Source of the DNA: Sternotherus odoratus
Lineage: Eukaryota > Chordata > Testudines > Kinosternidae
Direction: 5' to 3'
Assembly: GCA_032164245.1 (NCBI GenBank)
Contig: JAVMKO010000003.1
Location: 13,030,651 to 13,094,650, forward strand
DNA length: 64,000 nt
A program made the position numbers and the translations under genes. Shown here one piece after another: positions 48,441 to 58,365 of the stretch. The first letter of the stretch is position 1. Every line of letters begins with the position of its first letter. The notes under the pieces were generated by a model. It made no database searches, was not told the origin of the DNA, and worked only from the letters and a program-made list of their open reading frames with translations.

Positions 48441-49142
48441 CTGGTTTCATTTGAGGCTTACTCTATTAGCTGAGTAATACTGGACGGTATGTTCAGAATA
48501 ATGGAAAAAAGTAAGTAAAACTGGCACTTTCTGACTCTACCTGTTCCGTGCAGTGAAATTAATCTTTGTCCAGACAGCTAGCTCAAGGCCTAACACACCC
48601 CAGAAATCCCCTGTAAGTTCTGCTTCAAGGACTCACACAGAGCAGTACAGAGACCTTGAGCTGGCCTCTGCACAGGGCTGAGTCTCACCCAATATGTCCT
48701 TCAGTCCCCTCCCATTCCTGACAACCACACACATTTTAGTCCTGTGAGCACCATAGCAAAGCTAGTGTCACATGGGGAAAAGGAGTTCCCAGGAGCTTTT
48801 TAGTTAAAATGCTGCTTCCAACTTAAAAGGAAGAGGGAGCTCACAGCTGCACTAGACACTGAAATCATCCCAGCCAGAGATGATTTAGCTCTGGGGCTCA
48901 CAAAAATATTCTGAAGTGCTAATATTTTTGCATTTGCAATGGCTTAGATTGCATCAAATGGTTGTTTGTTTTTAAAAACTACTACATGGGGGGGAAACAT
49001 ATGCAGACTCCGCTACAGGGTCTTTATCCCCAGCTCTCTTGATAAATTACCTGAACTGAACACTGTTCGGTGCTATCCATACACTCCATATACTCTTCAG
49101 GAACAGTGTCATGTTGCCAGCAGAAAGTAGGAGTGTGCGGCG

Positions 49143-49435
49143 GTAAGAATCCTCCCATTTTACAGATGAGGAATCTGGGGCACAGAGAAGTTAAGTGACA
49201 GGCTCATAGTCAGAGAGACTAATACAATTCCTAGCACTTATGTAAAATTGTTCATCCATAGATCTGAAAGTGCTTTACATAGGAAGTTAGTATCGCTATC
49301 CCACTCTTACAGACTGGGAAACTGAGGCCCAGGGAGAGTAAGCGACTTGCCCAAGGTCACACAGACCAATGACCAAGCTCTAGAAATAGAACCCAGGTCA
49401 CCTAAGTCCCAGATTTTCAGTCTCCTATTTGAAGG
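49143..49435 (+). repeat. MIR-like SINE fragments (two overlapping segments)
   Basis: CCATTTTACAGATGAGGAAT and GGGGCACAGAGAAGTTAAGT at 49155 are one MIR 3' half. ACAGACTGGGAAACTGAGGC, CTTGCCCAAGGTCACACAGA and AGAACCCAGGTCACCTAAGT at 49310-49410 are a second. The middle (AAGTGCTTTACATAGGAAG) suits an amniote MIR relative. Confidence 0.82.
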
Positions 49436-49440
49436 CAATA

Positions 49441-51089
49441 TTTCCCTGCATTAATAATGACAAATTCCCCTCCTGCTTACACAATGTGACTGTTCAAAAT
49501 TGTGGATAATATTTCCCAAGAAAAAACAAATGATATGAACTTATCTGGCATTCAGGCATTATACCTGATCATTGACCGATGGCCACATGGGTGATATCTT
49601 TGAGACCAGGAGAGCAGAAATGCAGACATTCCACCATTCTAGTCAAGCAAAGAGAGCTTATTCTCTGTATTGCTTGTTTCCTTTGTAGCTCATGTACTCT
49701 ACACCTGGCCAGAGGCTTTAAGAGATGTAGCTTTAACAGTACAGCTCCCTTTTGACACTGGCCTATTGGCATATGCGTAGGTAAGCATTATATAAAACAT
49801 CAAGCACAGAAAAATGAGCTAGATAGTTCCCCTGTATTAAAAATAAACAGGGTTATAATTGGTTACATCAAAAGAAGCATATTCAGCATGTTTGAATATT
49901 ATCTGCTAATTACTTAATAGCTTTACGCTTGTTAAACAGTTGGTTTTCTAGCATATGTTCAATCTTTCTCAAGTTACATCAATGATGCTGACAGCTGATC
50001 TGGCTTATACTTCAGGAAAAGAAATAAATGTCACCATCTTTCCTCTTCCTTATCCACCTATTCTATTATCTTCTCCTTGGATTCAGTAGACCCCTGTCAG
50101 TCTTACTAGTCTTTATTCCCTTTCTGCTCATCTGACATACCCAGAAGAACTGAGATGAAGAGATGGTGAGCGAAAAAAATTAGCACATGATGTAAAAGTT
50201 AATGAGAACTTGAGAATCTAAATGTTAACAGCAAAGCCATTGAGACCAATTCACCCCACTGCATCTCTTTTGACTTGGGTGGAATTACATTCAGGAGGAT
50301 TTGGTCCTATTGTTCTTGCATTTTTATGGCTGAAGTATCAAACAGTTGCACAAAGAGTTTGTATTTCTTCCTTGAAGCTGCAGGGCTTGGGGCATAATTT
50401 TTCCTGATTAGCGAATGTGCTCTATTATTCAAGTATTTGCAGTAAGTATTAATTTTAAAAAGCACCTACTATTAATCCTTATTTTTATTCTAAAAGGCAC
50501 TGATGTATTGTTTTACATCAGACTTCCAAACAGAGCACACCATTGGATTTGATTAAGTTTTTTCAATTCATAGAAATTAATATGTAAATGTATGTTTCTA
50601 ATGATGGGAAAACCTTTCCATCTTAGCTTCAAAAGGAAGTGAGTTAAAATAGAATTATTGAAAGCTTTTGATTCATAAAGTTTCAGATATTAAATCTGCT
50701 CTTTATGGGACTTCTGACATGGCTTTGCAATATGAATTGGGTTAACTATGCTGCTGTGAACTATAAAGACACCATTGGTAAAGATAGATTACAGCTTTAG
50801 CTTTGCTGGTGCGTGTCTTCCTAGCCTGGTCTTTATGCAGTTGGCTGTTGTCCTGCAACCATGTTTGATCTCACTAATCTTTACGATTGAGCACCTCTCA
50901 AAGTACAATGACTGGCATCATATAATGTACAATGCGGTCAGCCAGTGAACAAACATAAAACCAGTAAAATATAGCTGACTTGTTAGGTACTGCAGATCAT
51001 GAACACAGGCCCACAGAGCTGCTGGGTAAGAGCCTTACCCTCTGCACTACTAGATCATATAAAAAGACTGCAGCTGATACCCCAGAAGC
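49441..51089. other. Unassigned sequence
   Basis: Nothing recognisable was found. Confidence 0.4.
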
Positions 51090-51493
51090 AGGGGCTGCAT
51101 CTGTTAACTCAGCAGGATCATCTGGCTAACAACAAATTGCTGAGGAGACACCTTCTAGAATAAAGCTTCCTGTTCCTGCCATACCCCTTGTCTGAGCAAC
51201 TAGTTGCTAGACCTGCCGCTGACCAGATCCCCGACACCAAGCTCCTGCCTCCTTGCCTGGTTCCTGCTCCCCCACTGCGTCCTGTTTCCTTGACTTAGCT
51301 CCAGTTACTGACTCTGGTTTGACCTTTGATTTCCAGTCCTGGCTCTAGCTTTGAGTATTGGTGTGACTTCTGACCACAGCTTAACTCTGGGCTCTGACCA
51401 GTGGGTCAAATCACCTACTTTGCAGGTCCTGGCAGTCTGATCACACCACTCTCTGTTGCTTCTAGGACTCATTCCTGAACCCCTGGGCTGCGT
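51090..51493 (+). mobile_element. Ty3/gypsy LTR/leader remnant
   Basis: AATAAAGC at 51160 is a polyadenylation-like signal, followed by pyrimidine-rich sequence with CCTGACTT-like words (CCTTGACTTAGCTCCAG) as in the U5 side of vertebrate Ty3/gypsy LTRs. It directly precedes a Gag remnant. The boundary between LTR and leader is not resolved. Confidence 0.5.
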
Positions 51494-51833
51494 ATGGACA
51501 TCGCTGGGGTACCCAACTCCCTCTGGCCCCAGGGGCCTGTGAGTCTGGAGATCACCGTCCTCCAGGCTGAGACCCAGATGCTGAGGGATCAAGTCCAGCA
51601 TCTCAAAACAAAGTTGCTCCCTGTGAGAACAAGTGACAGCACTTGGAGCAGCTCCAGCTACCCACTCCTCTCCCTTTACAATAGCAGCTGAATCGCCCAG
51701 CCCCAGAGTTCCACTACTAGAGAGATGTGACCACCCCCACAGTAACTTTGCTGGATTTATTACCCAGTGCAGACTCCTGTTTATGCTCCTCCAGACCCAG
51801 GAATACACCACCGAACAAGTGAAGGTGGGACTG
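51494..51833 (+). pseudogene. Ty3/gypsy Gag fragment, frameshifted
   Basis: The frame at 51494-51691 gives a coiled-coil-like ITVLQAETQMLRDQVQHLKT near residues 19-38. A second frame in 51633-51899 continues with FAGFITQCRLLFMLLQ near residues 40-55, then YTTEQVKVGL. This is the N-terminal coil plus start of the capsid-like domain seen in vertebrate Ty3/gypsy (sushi/RTL-type) Gag. At least one frameshift separates the parts and the sequence breaks off at about 51833, where an LTR-like segment begins. It is not functional. Confidence 0.72.
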
Positions 51834-52092
51834 TGTGATGAGGCAGCTACCCCTCACTGCAGAAAAGGGTTAAAAGCTGCCCTAGGGAGGCTGTGCTAGA
51901 GGCAGCCAATTAGAAAAGAGCTCATAGCAGCAGCAATCCTAGCCCAGCAAGCTCATATAAGATGGGCCGCAGGGCAGAGTAGAACTCAGTAGCTGCCTGG
52001 AGCTTGAGGAGAGAAAGTCAGCCTCCTAGCAGGAGGCCCAGCACTCTGAACAAAGCAGTGATGCCAGCAGGAACCAGGGAAGCTAGAGAGAG
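51834..52092 (+). mobile_element. LTR-like sequence, left part, split by provirus
   Basis: It begins TGTGATGAGGCAGCTACCCC where the Gag remnant stops. A CCAAT box (CAGCCAATTAG, ~51905) and a TATA-like CATATAAGA (~51955) sit 50 bases apart, like the promoter layout at 44.3 kb. The provirus interrupts it at 52092; the remainder probably resumes at 61362. The identity is inferred. Confidence 0.45.
52089..52092. repeat. Provirus target site duplication, left
   Basis: AGAG, repeated at 61358-61361. Four bases is the size made by gammaretroviral integrases. Confidence 0.85.
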
Positions 52093-52173
52093 TGTAGTGG
52101 GTAGACCACTGGGCTGAGAGGGAGACCAGGAAATAAGTCCAAGGAAACCAATGAGACTTAAACAAAACGTGGA

Positions 52174-52179
52174 TTTATT
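52174..52179 (-). terminator. LTR polyadenylation signal (3' LTR)
   Basis: AATAAA on the minus strand, about 70 bases after the TATA box, so R is short. The same signal is at 60913-60918 in the 5' LTR. Confidence 0.85.
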
Positions 52180-52245
52180 CGGCCGAAAGTGACAGCCGCC
52201 TCAAAGCGATAAGAAACTGTCACACCCTCATGCATAACTTACAGG

Positions 52246-52253
52246 CTTTTATA
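52246..52253 (-). promoter_or_regulatory. LTR TATA box (3' LTR)
   Basis: TATAAAAG on the minus strand in CTAAAGCTATAAAAGCC. The equivalent in the 5' LTR is 60985-60992. Confidence 0.85.
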
Positions 52254-52293
52254 GCTTTAGCAGGGTGGCATTTGCTTATACATTACATGATTG

Positions 52294-52357
52294 GCTACTT
52301 CACATCACTAGGCAGACTTAGACTTGCTACTTCATATCACTAGGCAGACTTAGACTT
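52294..52357 (-). repeat. U3 tandem duplication, 32 bp x 2
   Basis: Two 32-base units (GCTACTTCACATCACTAGGC... and GCTACTTCATATCACTAGGC...) abut head to tail with one mismatch; the same lies in the 5' LTR at 61033-61096. Position upstream of the TATA box suggests an enhancer-type duplication. Confidence 0.85.
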
Positions 52358-52618
52358 TTCCCGCCAATTCTTTCCCGCCTTTTTACAGTGGTTGTTGACC
52401 ATACACAGAACTCACAGACACAGTGCAGCATGTTATTTCTCATAAGTCTGACAGAAGCAGCAGGTATACAGAAGTATATGGCTGATTCAATTATACATGA
52501 CTAACTTGAAACTTCTTTTATAACTTTTCAAGATAATTATCAATGTTAAACAGTTTCCATATTTACATTTGACCTTTATACAATAACATTAACATTGGCT
52601 CTTTCTACAGACACCTCA

Positions 52619-52633
52619 TTCCCCCCTTTTTCT
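52619..52633 (-). promoter_or_regulatory. Polypurine tract
   Basis: AGAAAAAGGGGGGAA on the minus strand directly abuts the start of the 3' LTR, the expected place for plus-strand priming. Confidence 0.92.
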
Positions 52634-52663
52634 TGTTGCTAGTCATTGCAGTCTAGCAACACA

Positions 52664-54664
52664 TTAGGCTTCGCTTCCTGCCAGCTGTTGATAATTCCGG
52701 AGCATCATCACACGCATAGTAGCCCGGCGGTCGGCTACCTGCTCGACCATAGTTTTGAGACTATTGATAAGGAGGGGGGCAACACAGGGGATGAGGAGAC
52801 AGAGGACTATACCTATGGCTACAACACCGATCATGCTTTTAAGACCTCCAATCCAGCTGAACCATGAACCAATGCCTCCTCCCCATTCGAAACCTGTCCA
52901 GGTCTGGACTGGGACATGAGCTAGTCGGGTGATTTTATTAGCAATGTCCTCAATTACTTTACTATTGTCATCAATGTGGAGACAGCAATTGGTGAGATTG
53001 AATTTGCCACATACCCCTCCTTCAGCTGCAAGGAGATAGTCGAGTGCGAGCCTATTTTGATAGACAGCATTGCGGAGCTGGATCTGAGTTTGTGACAGTG
53101 CTCGAAGGCCCCGAGCTGTCTCATTAGTTATTAGCTCTAGAATGGCTTGCAGGCGAATAATTCTATTAAGCATGTATATAGGGGTCCTATACCCATATGT
53201 CCCATCTTGTGCCCAGGTTGCTGGTCCATAATAATCAATGATTCTTTCTGGAGGCCATTCAGCGTCACTCCAGTCTCCGATTTTGTAGGAGGAGAGCGAG
53301 AGAGAGCGCCTTTTGTTAGTATGGACAGGGTGGCCCAAACGCTCGCCATACTCAAGGGGGAGAAGGAAGAAGGAAGGTCGAATTTCACCTAGAGTACAAG
53401 TCCCTTCCCACACCGCGGGTAGTTGAGAGTAGGCATTTAGACCACACACCCAGTAGAGGCCATATGGGGCTAGCCATGGGTGTTTAGGAGATAGAGAGGT
53501 ATTTAACATTTTCTTGAGGGACTGAGGCCAAAGTACATTCTGGGGAATGTCAGTTTCATTAGGCCAATAGGAAACGGTGCTCTGATTTAAGATGGTAAGT
53601 GTTTCACATGGCATATGGCCCATTTTGGGAGCATTGGGGTTCCAGGACTGTACACACCAGCGACCCACAATGGAATTGCGAAGGTGCCAATGGCTGAGGG
53701 TAGGTGTCTCAAAGGGGAGTTCCAGCTGCTGACTAACATTAACTTCGGCTGATTCCCATGGCCATTGGTCTCCCATTTGGGTTCCTCCACACACATAGCA
53801 ATTCGAGATATTTAGACTGGAGGCTACATTTTCAGCAAAGGAAATAAACAAATTCGTAGCTGCCTCAGGAATGGTGAAAGGGGTCTTCATCTCTTCCCAG
53901 AAGTCAGAAAAGAACTGGTGCTGAACCGACTCACCAGTCTCTTGGAGGGAAACAAGACGGAGAGCAAAGGTACCTATGGGGTCTGACCCGGTCCCATCAA
54001 TCCCTATGCCAAACTGTGACCTCTGCCTGGATAGGAACAGTTGTGGGTTGATTATTGTGAGGTTAACATAGTTACATTTAGCAGTTTGGCAGTTGGTTAA
54101 TACTGCGACCTTCTGAAAAAGGACACTGAAGTCCTTGGCCTTTCCTCCTGACCATGTACCCCAGGCTATGCATTCCCAGCTGGGGCATTCAGTGCATCGG
54201 GTACCCCGCTTACTGGGACAGATGTACTTGTCATTAAGGGCGTAAATGCGCTCCCAAGCTAAACTTCCACACCCAGGCGAGGAAGCAATAGCACATACAT
54301 CCATGATGAGGGAACCTGGGGAGGTAGGAGACTTCAGCTGTACCCTTGTAATTAATTCACCTGCAGTGGTCCCTTTACGGGCTTCGAGCCACCACTGTAT
54401 TGCTTGCTCTTTGGGATCGAAACAGACGGCGGGGTCAGGACCATTACTTGGACATACAGAATACGAAACATTATGAAACTGACATTCTAGGGGTTGGACT
54501 GGACAAGAAAACTTATTACGATAAATCAGGGTATCAGCAATAGTGTGCCCTGCACGCACTTGAGTGATACATGCTGAACAAGCTTGTCCCTGGGAAAACA
54601 CAACAACTTTTGTGGCATATGGAAACAGTAGCAATATATATACAAAGTTCATTAGGGAGTACAT
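52664..54664 (-). CDS. env: Envelope glycoprotein (SU-TM)
   Basis: The ATG at 54664 gives 666 residues; the frame is open upstream but has no other ATG before the pol end. A hydrophobic N-terminus (about residues 3-22, NFVYILLLF core) is a signal peptide. SU holds many cysteines, N-glycosylation sites and CYVC at 289-292, like the CXXC of gammaretroviral SU. A basic NKRR at 450-453 is a probable furin site. In TM, QNRLALDYLL is followed by C552-x7-C560-C561 in place of the usual CX6CC, and a membrane segment spans about 610-635 with a ~30-residue tail. In this family SU binds the receptor and TM drives fusion. The frame has no stop or frameshift. Expression would use the splice donor at 60753. 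Whether the protein is functional is unknown. Confidence 0.93.
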   Translation of the reverse strand: MYSLMNFVYILLLFPYATKVVVFSQGQACSACITQVRAGHTIADTLIYRNKFSCPVQPLECQFHNVSYSVCPSNGPDPAVCFDPKEQAIQWWLEARKGTTAGELITRVQLKSPTSPGSLIMDVCAIASSPGCGSLAWERIYALNDKYICPSKRGTRCTECPSWECIAWGTWSGGKAKDFSVLFQKVAVLTNCQTAKCNYVNLTIINPQLFLSRQRSQFGIGIDGTGSDPIGTFALRLVSLQETGESVQHQFFSDFWEEMKTPFTIPEAATNLFISFAENVASSLNISNCYVCGGTQMGDQWPWESAEVNVSQQLELPFETPTLSHWHLRNSIVGRWCVQSWNPNAPKMGHMPCETLTILNQSTVSYWPNETDIPQNVLWPQSLKKMLNTSLSPKHPWLAPYGLYWVCGLNAYSQLPAVWEGTCTLGEIRPSFFLLPLEYGERLGHPVHTNKRRSLSLSSYKIGDWSDAEWPPERIIDYYGPATWAQDGTYGYRTPIYMLNRIIRLQAILELITNETARGLRALSQTQIQLRNAVYQNRLALDYLLAAEGGVCGKFNLTNCCLHIDDNSKVIEDIANKITRLAHVPVQTWTGFEWGGGIGSWFSWIGGLKSMIGVVAIGIVLCLLIPCVAPLLINSLKTMVEQVADRRATMRVMMLRNYQQLAGSEA

Positions 54665-54748
54665 TGCAGCCAGCGCTTGCACTGTAAAGCAGAGCAGGTC
54701 TTCAGAGCGGTGCTTGGTCACCTGACTCACACAGGTAAGTTGGATGCT

Positions 54749-57012
54749 TTACCGGGCGGACGGCTGGTCTGGTCTTCGAAAGACAACTTGCAGAGGGTTG
54801 GAACTGTTCATGGAAACCTGCCAGTCAGGTGTAGGTGATGTATGGTCCGCCTTAACACGGGTGTAGTGGATCCACGGCTTGACACTAGCTAACTTGACAG
54901 CAGTGGGGGTGGTGAGGAGAACAGTATAGGGGCCCTTCCACTTAGGTCCTAAGGGGTTGGTCTTCCAGTCCTTAAGCCATACGGAATCACCTGGGGAAAA
55001 AGGGTGCAGAGCAGTGACAGGAAATGGGAACTTAAGCTCACTAACATAGGTGGATAGTTGATCTAATATAGTGCTTAGGAGCTGAACTTCTTTTATAAGG
55101 TCTTGTTTCCCTAAAAGGTAAGTATCCCCCTTCAAGCGGTGGATCCCTAGCGGAGGTCGGCCAAACACTAGTTCATAGGGTGAGAGCTTTAGGGACCGTG
55201 TAGGGGTGCATCGGACCCTGAGCAATACCATGGGTAGGGCTGAAGTCCAAGATAGGCCGGTTTCCTGACAGATTTTACCTAAGGCGGTTTTTAAAGTCCT
55301 GTTCATTCTCTCTACTTTCCCTGATGCTTGCGGATGGTAGGCACAATGAAGTTTCCAGGTGATACCCAGGAGGGTCGATAGAGTATGGATGATCTTATGG
55401 ACAAAGGAAGGACCATTATCGCTGCCAATGTGTAAGGGGAGTCCGAATCTGGGGATCACATCTCGGAGCAGGGCCTTCGTGACTTGCTCAGCTTTCTCAT
55501 TAGTGGTGGGCCATGCTTCGACCCAGCCAGAGTAGGTGCACACCGCTACAAGTAGATATTTGAATTTACCAGATTTCGGCATTTCAGTAAAGTCTACGAC
55601 CAGAGATTCCATAGGACTGTATCCCATGTATTGAACTCCTGGCGGTCTGAGAGGCCCCACACGTGGATTATGCTTAGCACAAATCTGGCAGCGAAGGGCA
55701 GCACGTTTGGTGAGAGCATGCAGGCCATTTATATAGAGTTCACGATCTAAGAGTTCAGCTAAGCTAGTGCCACCCAGGTGGGTTTGCTGGTGCATTTCCT
55801 GAATTACCTCCCAGGCTACGGCATTGGGTAGAAAGATTTTGTTATTTGGCAGGACATATAAGCCTGACTGTTTCACTCCTTTCTCCTGCTCAGCCCAAAG
55901 TTGTTCCTGTGTAGTGTAGTGGACTTCAGCTGGGATCATGTCGGCTGCGTTAAGGTGCTGGATGAGGACAGCCGGTGGTTGTTGGTGTGCTGCAGCTTTG
56001 GCCTCTTCGTCCGCTTGCCGATTTCCTTTGGCAACAGGATCCTCGCTATGTTGGTGCCCTTTGCAGTGCATCACGGCGACTTGTTTAGGCATCCAAACCG
56101 CGTCAAGGAGGGCCAGGATCTCATCTGCATGCTTTATTCTTTGCCCGTTCGAGGTTAGGAGCCCTCTCTCCCTATATATAGCTCCATGGGCATGTAGTGT
56201 TAAAAAGGCGTACTTTGAGTCAGTATAGATGTTGACCCGTTGCCCTTTTCCTAGCTCGAGGGCTCGACGGAGGGCAATTAGTTCTGCTTTCTGGGCAGAG
56301 GTTCCAGGGGGAAGTGCTCCCGCCTCACAAACAGTGCTTTGATCATCAACTATGGCATATCCTGCTAATCGCTGGCCCTGATCAACAAAGCTACTGCCAT
56401 CAGTGAAAAAGACGTGGTCAGGCCTGGTCAAAGGCGTATCAGTCAGATCTGGTCGACTAGAGTACACTTCGTCCATGACTTGAAGGCAATTGTGTTCCTT
56501 AGTAGGCTTCTCTTCCACAGGCAGCAGAGTAGCAGGGTTGAGGGTGGAGCAGACGGAGATGTTAACAGAAGGGTTATCCACTAGTATGCTTTCATATTTG
56601 AGGAGTTTTGCATTGGTCATCCAGTGATGACCCCTATGCTCCATTAGTGTGACCACAGCATGTGGGCACTTCAAGGAAACCGGTTGCCCTAAAGTAAGTT
56701 TACTGGCTTCTTCAGCAAGTAGGGCAGCTGCGGCTACGGCACGTAGACAGCCCGGCCATCCTTGAACTACAGTATCCAGTTGCTTGGAGAAATACGCCAC
56801 CGGTCGTGGCCAGCTGCCAACGATCTGGGTTAAAACTCCAACTGAGATACCCTTCCTCTCTCCTACATATAATATGAAAGGCTTATTCAGGTCTGGGAGA
56901 CCTAATGCTGGAGCTGTCATCAAGGCAGACTTGATGCTTTCAAACCCTTTTTGTTGTTCCTCCGTCCAGATGAAGGGGTCGGTGGCTCCCCCTCTTGTAG
57001 CCTCGTGGAGGG
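54749..57012 (-). CDS. pol: Pol, C-terminal part: RNase H and integrase
   Basis: The frame is open from about 57012 to the stop at 54749, continuing pol after a single-base frameshift. Numbering from 56920-side residue 1 of the 724-residue stretch: end of the RT connection, RNase H with D175 (FFTDGS), E214, D235 (YTDSK) and D305; integrase zinc domain H378, H382, C412, C415; catalytic D444, D502 (SDNGPSF) and E538, with 35 residues between the last two; and a C-terminal GPY/F-type module (PKWKGPYTVL near 660-669). RNase H removes template RNA; integrase inserts viral DNA. All catalytic residues are present, so this half is structurally complete. It has no start of its own and needs the upstream frame. 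The stop lies 85 bases before the env ATG. Confidence 0.93.
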
Positions 57013-58362
57013 GCTAGCTAGGATAGCGTAATTGGGGATCCAGAGTCGACAGAATCCTGCAGCTCCCAGGAACTCTCGCACTTGGCGCCTGTTTGTAGGG
57101 GTAGGAATGGTGCAAACTGCTTCTTTCCTTTCGATGTCTAACATGCGGGTTCCTTGTGTGAGCTTGAATCCCAGATATTTCACCTCCTCCTGCACTAATT
57201 GGGCCTTCTTCCTGGAGACCTTGTAACCTTTGCGACAGAGATGTTTTAAGAGGTTGGTAGTAGCTTCCACACATTCAGCTCGAGTTCTCGTCGCTACGAG
57301 GAGATCATCTGCATATTGCAGAATATTCCAAGGATTGCCTCCTTGTGTGAGGGGTACTAGATCTTGAGCCAGAGCTTGTCCGAAGAGGGAGGGTGAATTA
57401 CAAAAACCCTGCGGGAGGCGAGCCCATGTCATGTGGGTCTTCTGGCCGGTGTCAGGGTGCTCCCATTGGAAGGCGAAGATGGGTTGACTGACGGGTGCAA
57501 GCCGGAGACAGAAGAAGGCGTCTTTGAGATCTAGAACTGAGTACCACTGGGCATTTGCTGGTACTAGACTGAGAAGGGTGTAGGGATTTGGCACCACTGG
57601 ATGTAACGGGATCACCCTTTTATTCACGGCCCGCAGGTCTTGTACAGGTCGGAAGCTTCCATCAGGTTTTTGCACAGGCAACAGGGGAGTATTCCAGGAC
57701 GACTGGCATTTGACAATAATACCAGCGTCAGACAATTTCTGCAGATGCTTATGTATTCCAACTACAGCTTGCCGAGGCAAGGGGTATTGGGGAATTGAGA
57801 CAGGTGTTGCCATAGGTTTTAGATCGACGATGATTGGGGGAATATCAATCGCCAGTCCTGGTGGGTTATCTTCCGCCCATACACCTGGGACCTCAAAGGT
57901 TTGCCAATCCTGTCTCTCCTCTATGGAAGCAAAGAGTCGCCACTCTTCTTCAACGGGGAGTGCTAACATAAGTTGTGGGGTTGGGGAAGGCTTTTCTCCT
58001 AGTCGCACCCCCATGGTTCCGTCACTGTCAAAGGTGAGAGTGGCTCTGAGTTTCGACAGCATATCTCTTCCGAGTAGGGGAACGGGACACTCAGGTATGT
58101 AAAGAAGTTTGTGGGTGACGACGTGACTGCCCAACCGGCATGCTCTTTCATGCAAGAAGGGGCAGGGTTTCTTTTGTCCTGTTGCCCCTATAATGGTGGT
58201 TTGTTGTTGGCTTATGGGGGCAACCTTGGTGTTGATCACGGACTTGGTGGCTCCAGTATCAATTAAAAAGTCTATTAACTGGCCTCCCACATCTACACAG
58301 ACCATCGGCTCCCCGGGGCCAGTTGCAAATACTTCTGTTGGGGGCCGTGGAGCCGGTTTGGC
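57013..58362 (-). CDS. pol: Pro-Pol, N-terminal part: protease and reverse transcriptase
   Basis: The frame continues gag after its UAG stop with no frame change; the first internal ATG is at 58305. Counting from that ATG: protease with LIDTGAT at residues 14-20 (catalytic D16) and LLGRDML at 77-83; reverse transcriptase with SVLDLKDAFF at 256-265 (D259), LPQGF at 297-301 and YADD at 331-334. The conserved sequence ends near residue 431 (NYAILA), after which the frame reads out of register to a stop at 56920. The pattern fits loss of one base at about 57010-57017, next to a TAGCTAG repeat. Protease cuts the polyproteins and RT copies the RNA. Production by readthrough of the gag stop is the family's rule and inferred here. 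The frameshift may be real or an assembly error. Confidence 0.93.
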
Positions 58363-58365
58363 CTA
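58363..58365 (-). promoter_or_regulatory. gag UAG readthrough stop
   Basis: The gag terminator is TAG with 19 sense codons in the same frame before the first pol ATG (58305). Gammaretroviruses make Gag-Pol by suppressing this amber codon. A GC-rich stretch (CCGGCTCCACGGCCCCC) follows, where a stimulatory RNA structure would be expected; I did not fold it. Confidence 0.8.

Larger units (their letters stand above)
52093..52618 (-). mobile_element. 3' LTR of the provirus
   Basis: Read on the minus strand it begins TGAGGTGTCTGTAG and ends GGTCTACCCACTACA. U3 has a 32-bp direct repeat (52294-52325 and 52326-52357, one mismatch). A TATA box (TATAAAAG) is at 52246-52253 and a polyadenylation signal AATAAA at 52174-52179. 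Confidence 0.97.

Noticed and set aside
51305..51811. 168-residue open frame on the minus strand
   Set aside because: It is antisense to the Ty3/gypsy LTR and Gag remnant and has no recognised motif.
52664..54730. Env starting at 54730
   Set aside because: The codon there is GTG; the first ATG in frame is at 54664 and is followed at once by a good signal peptide.
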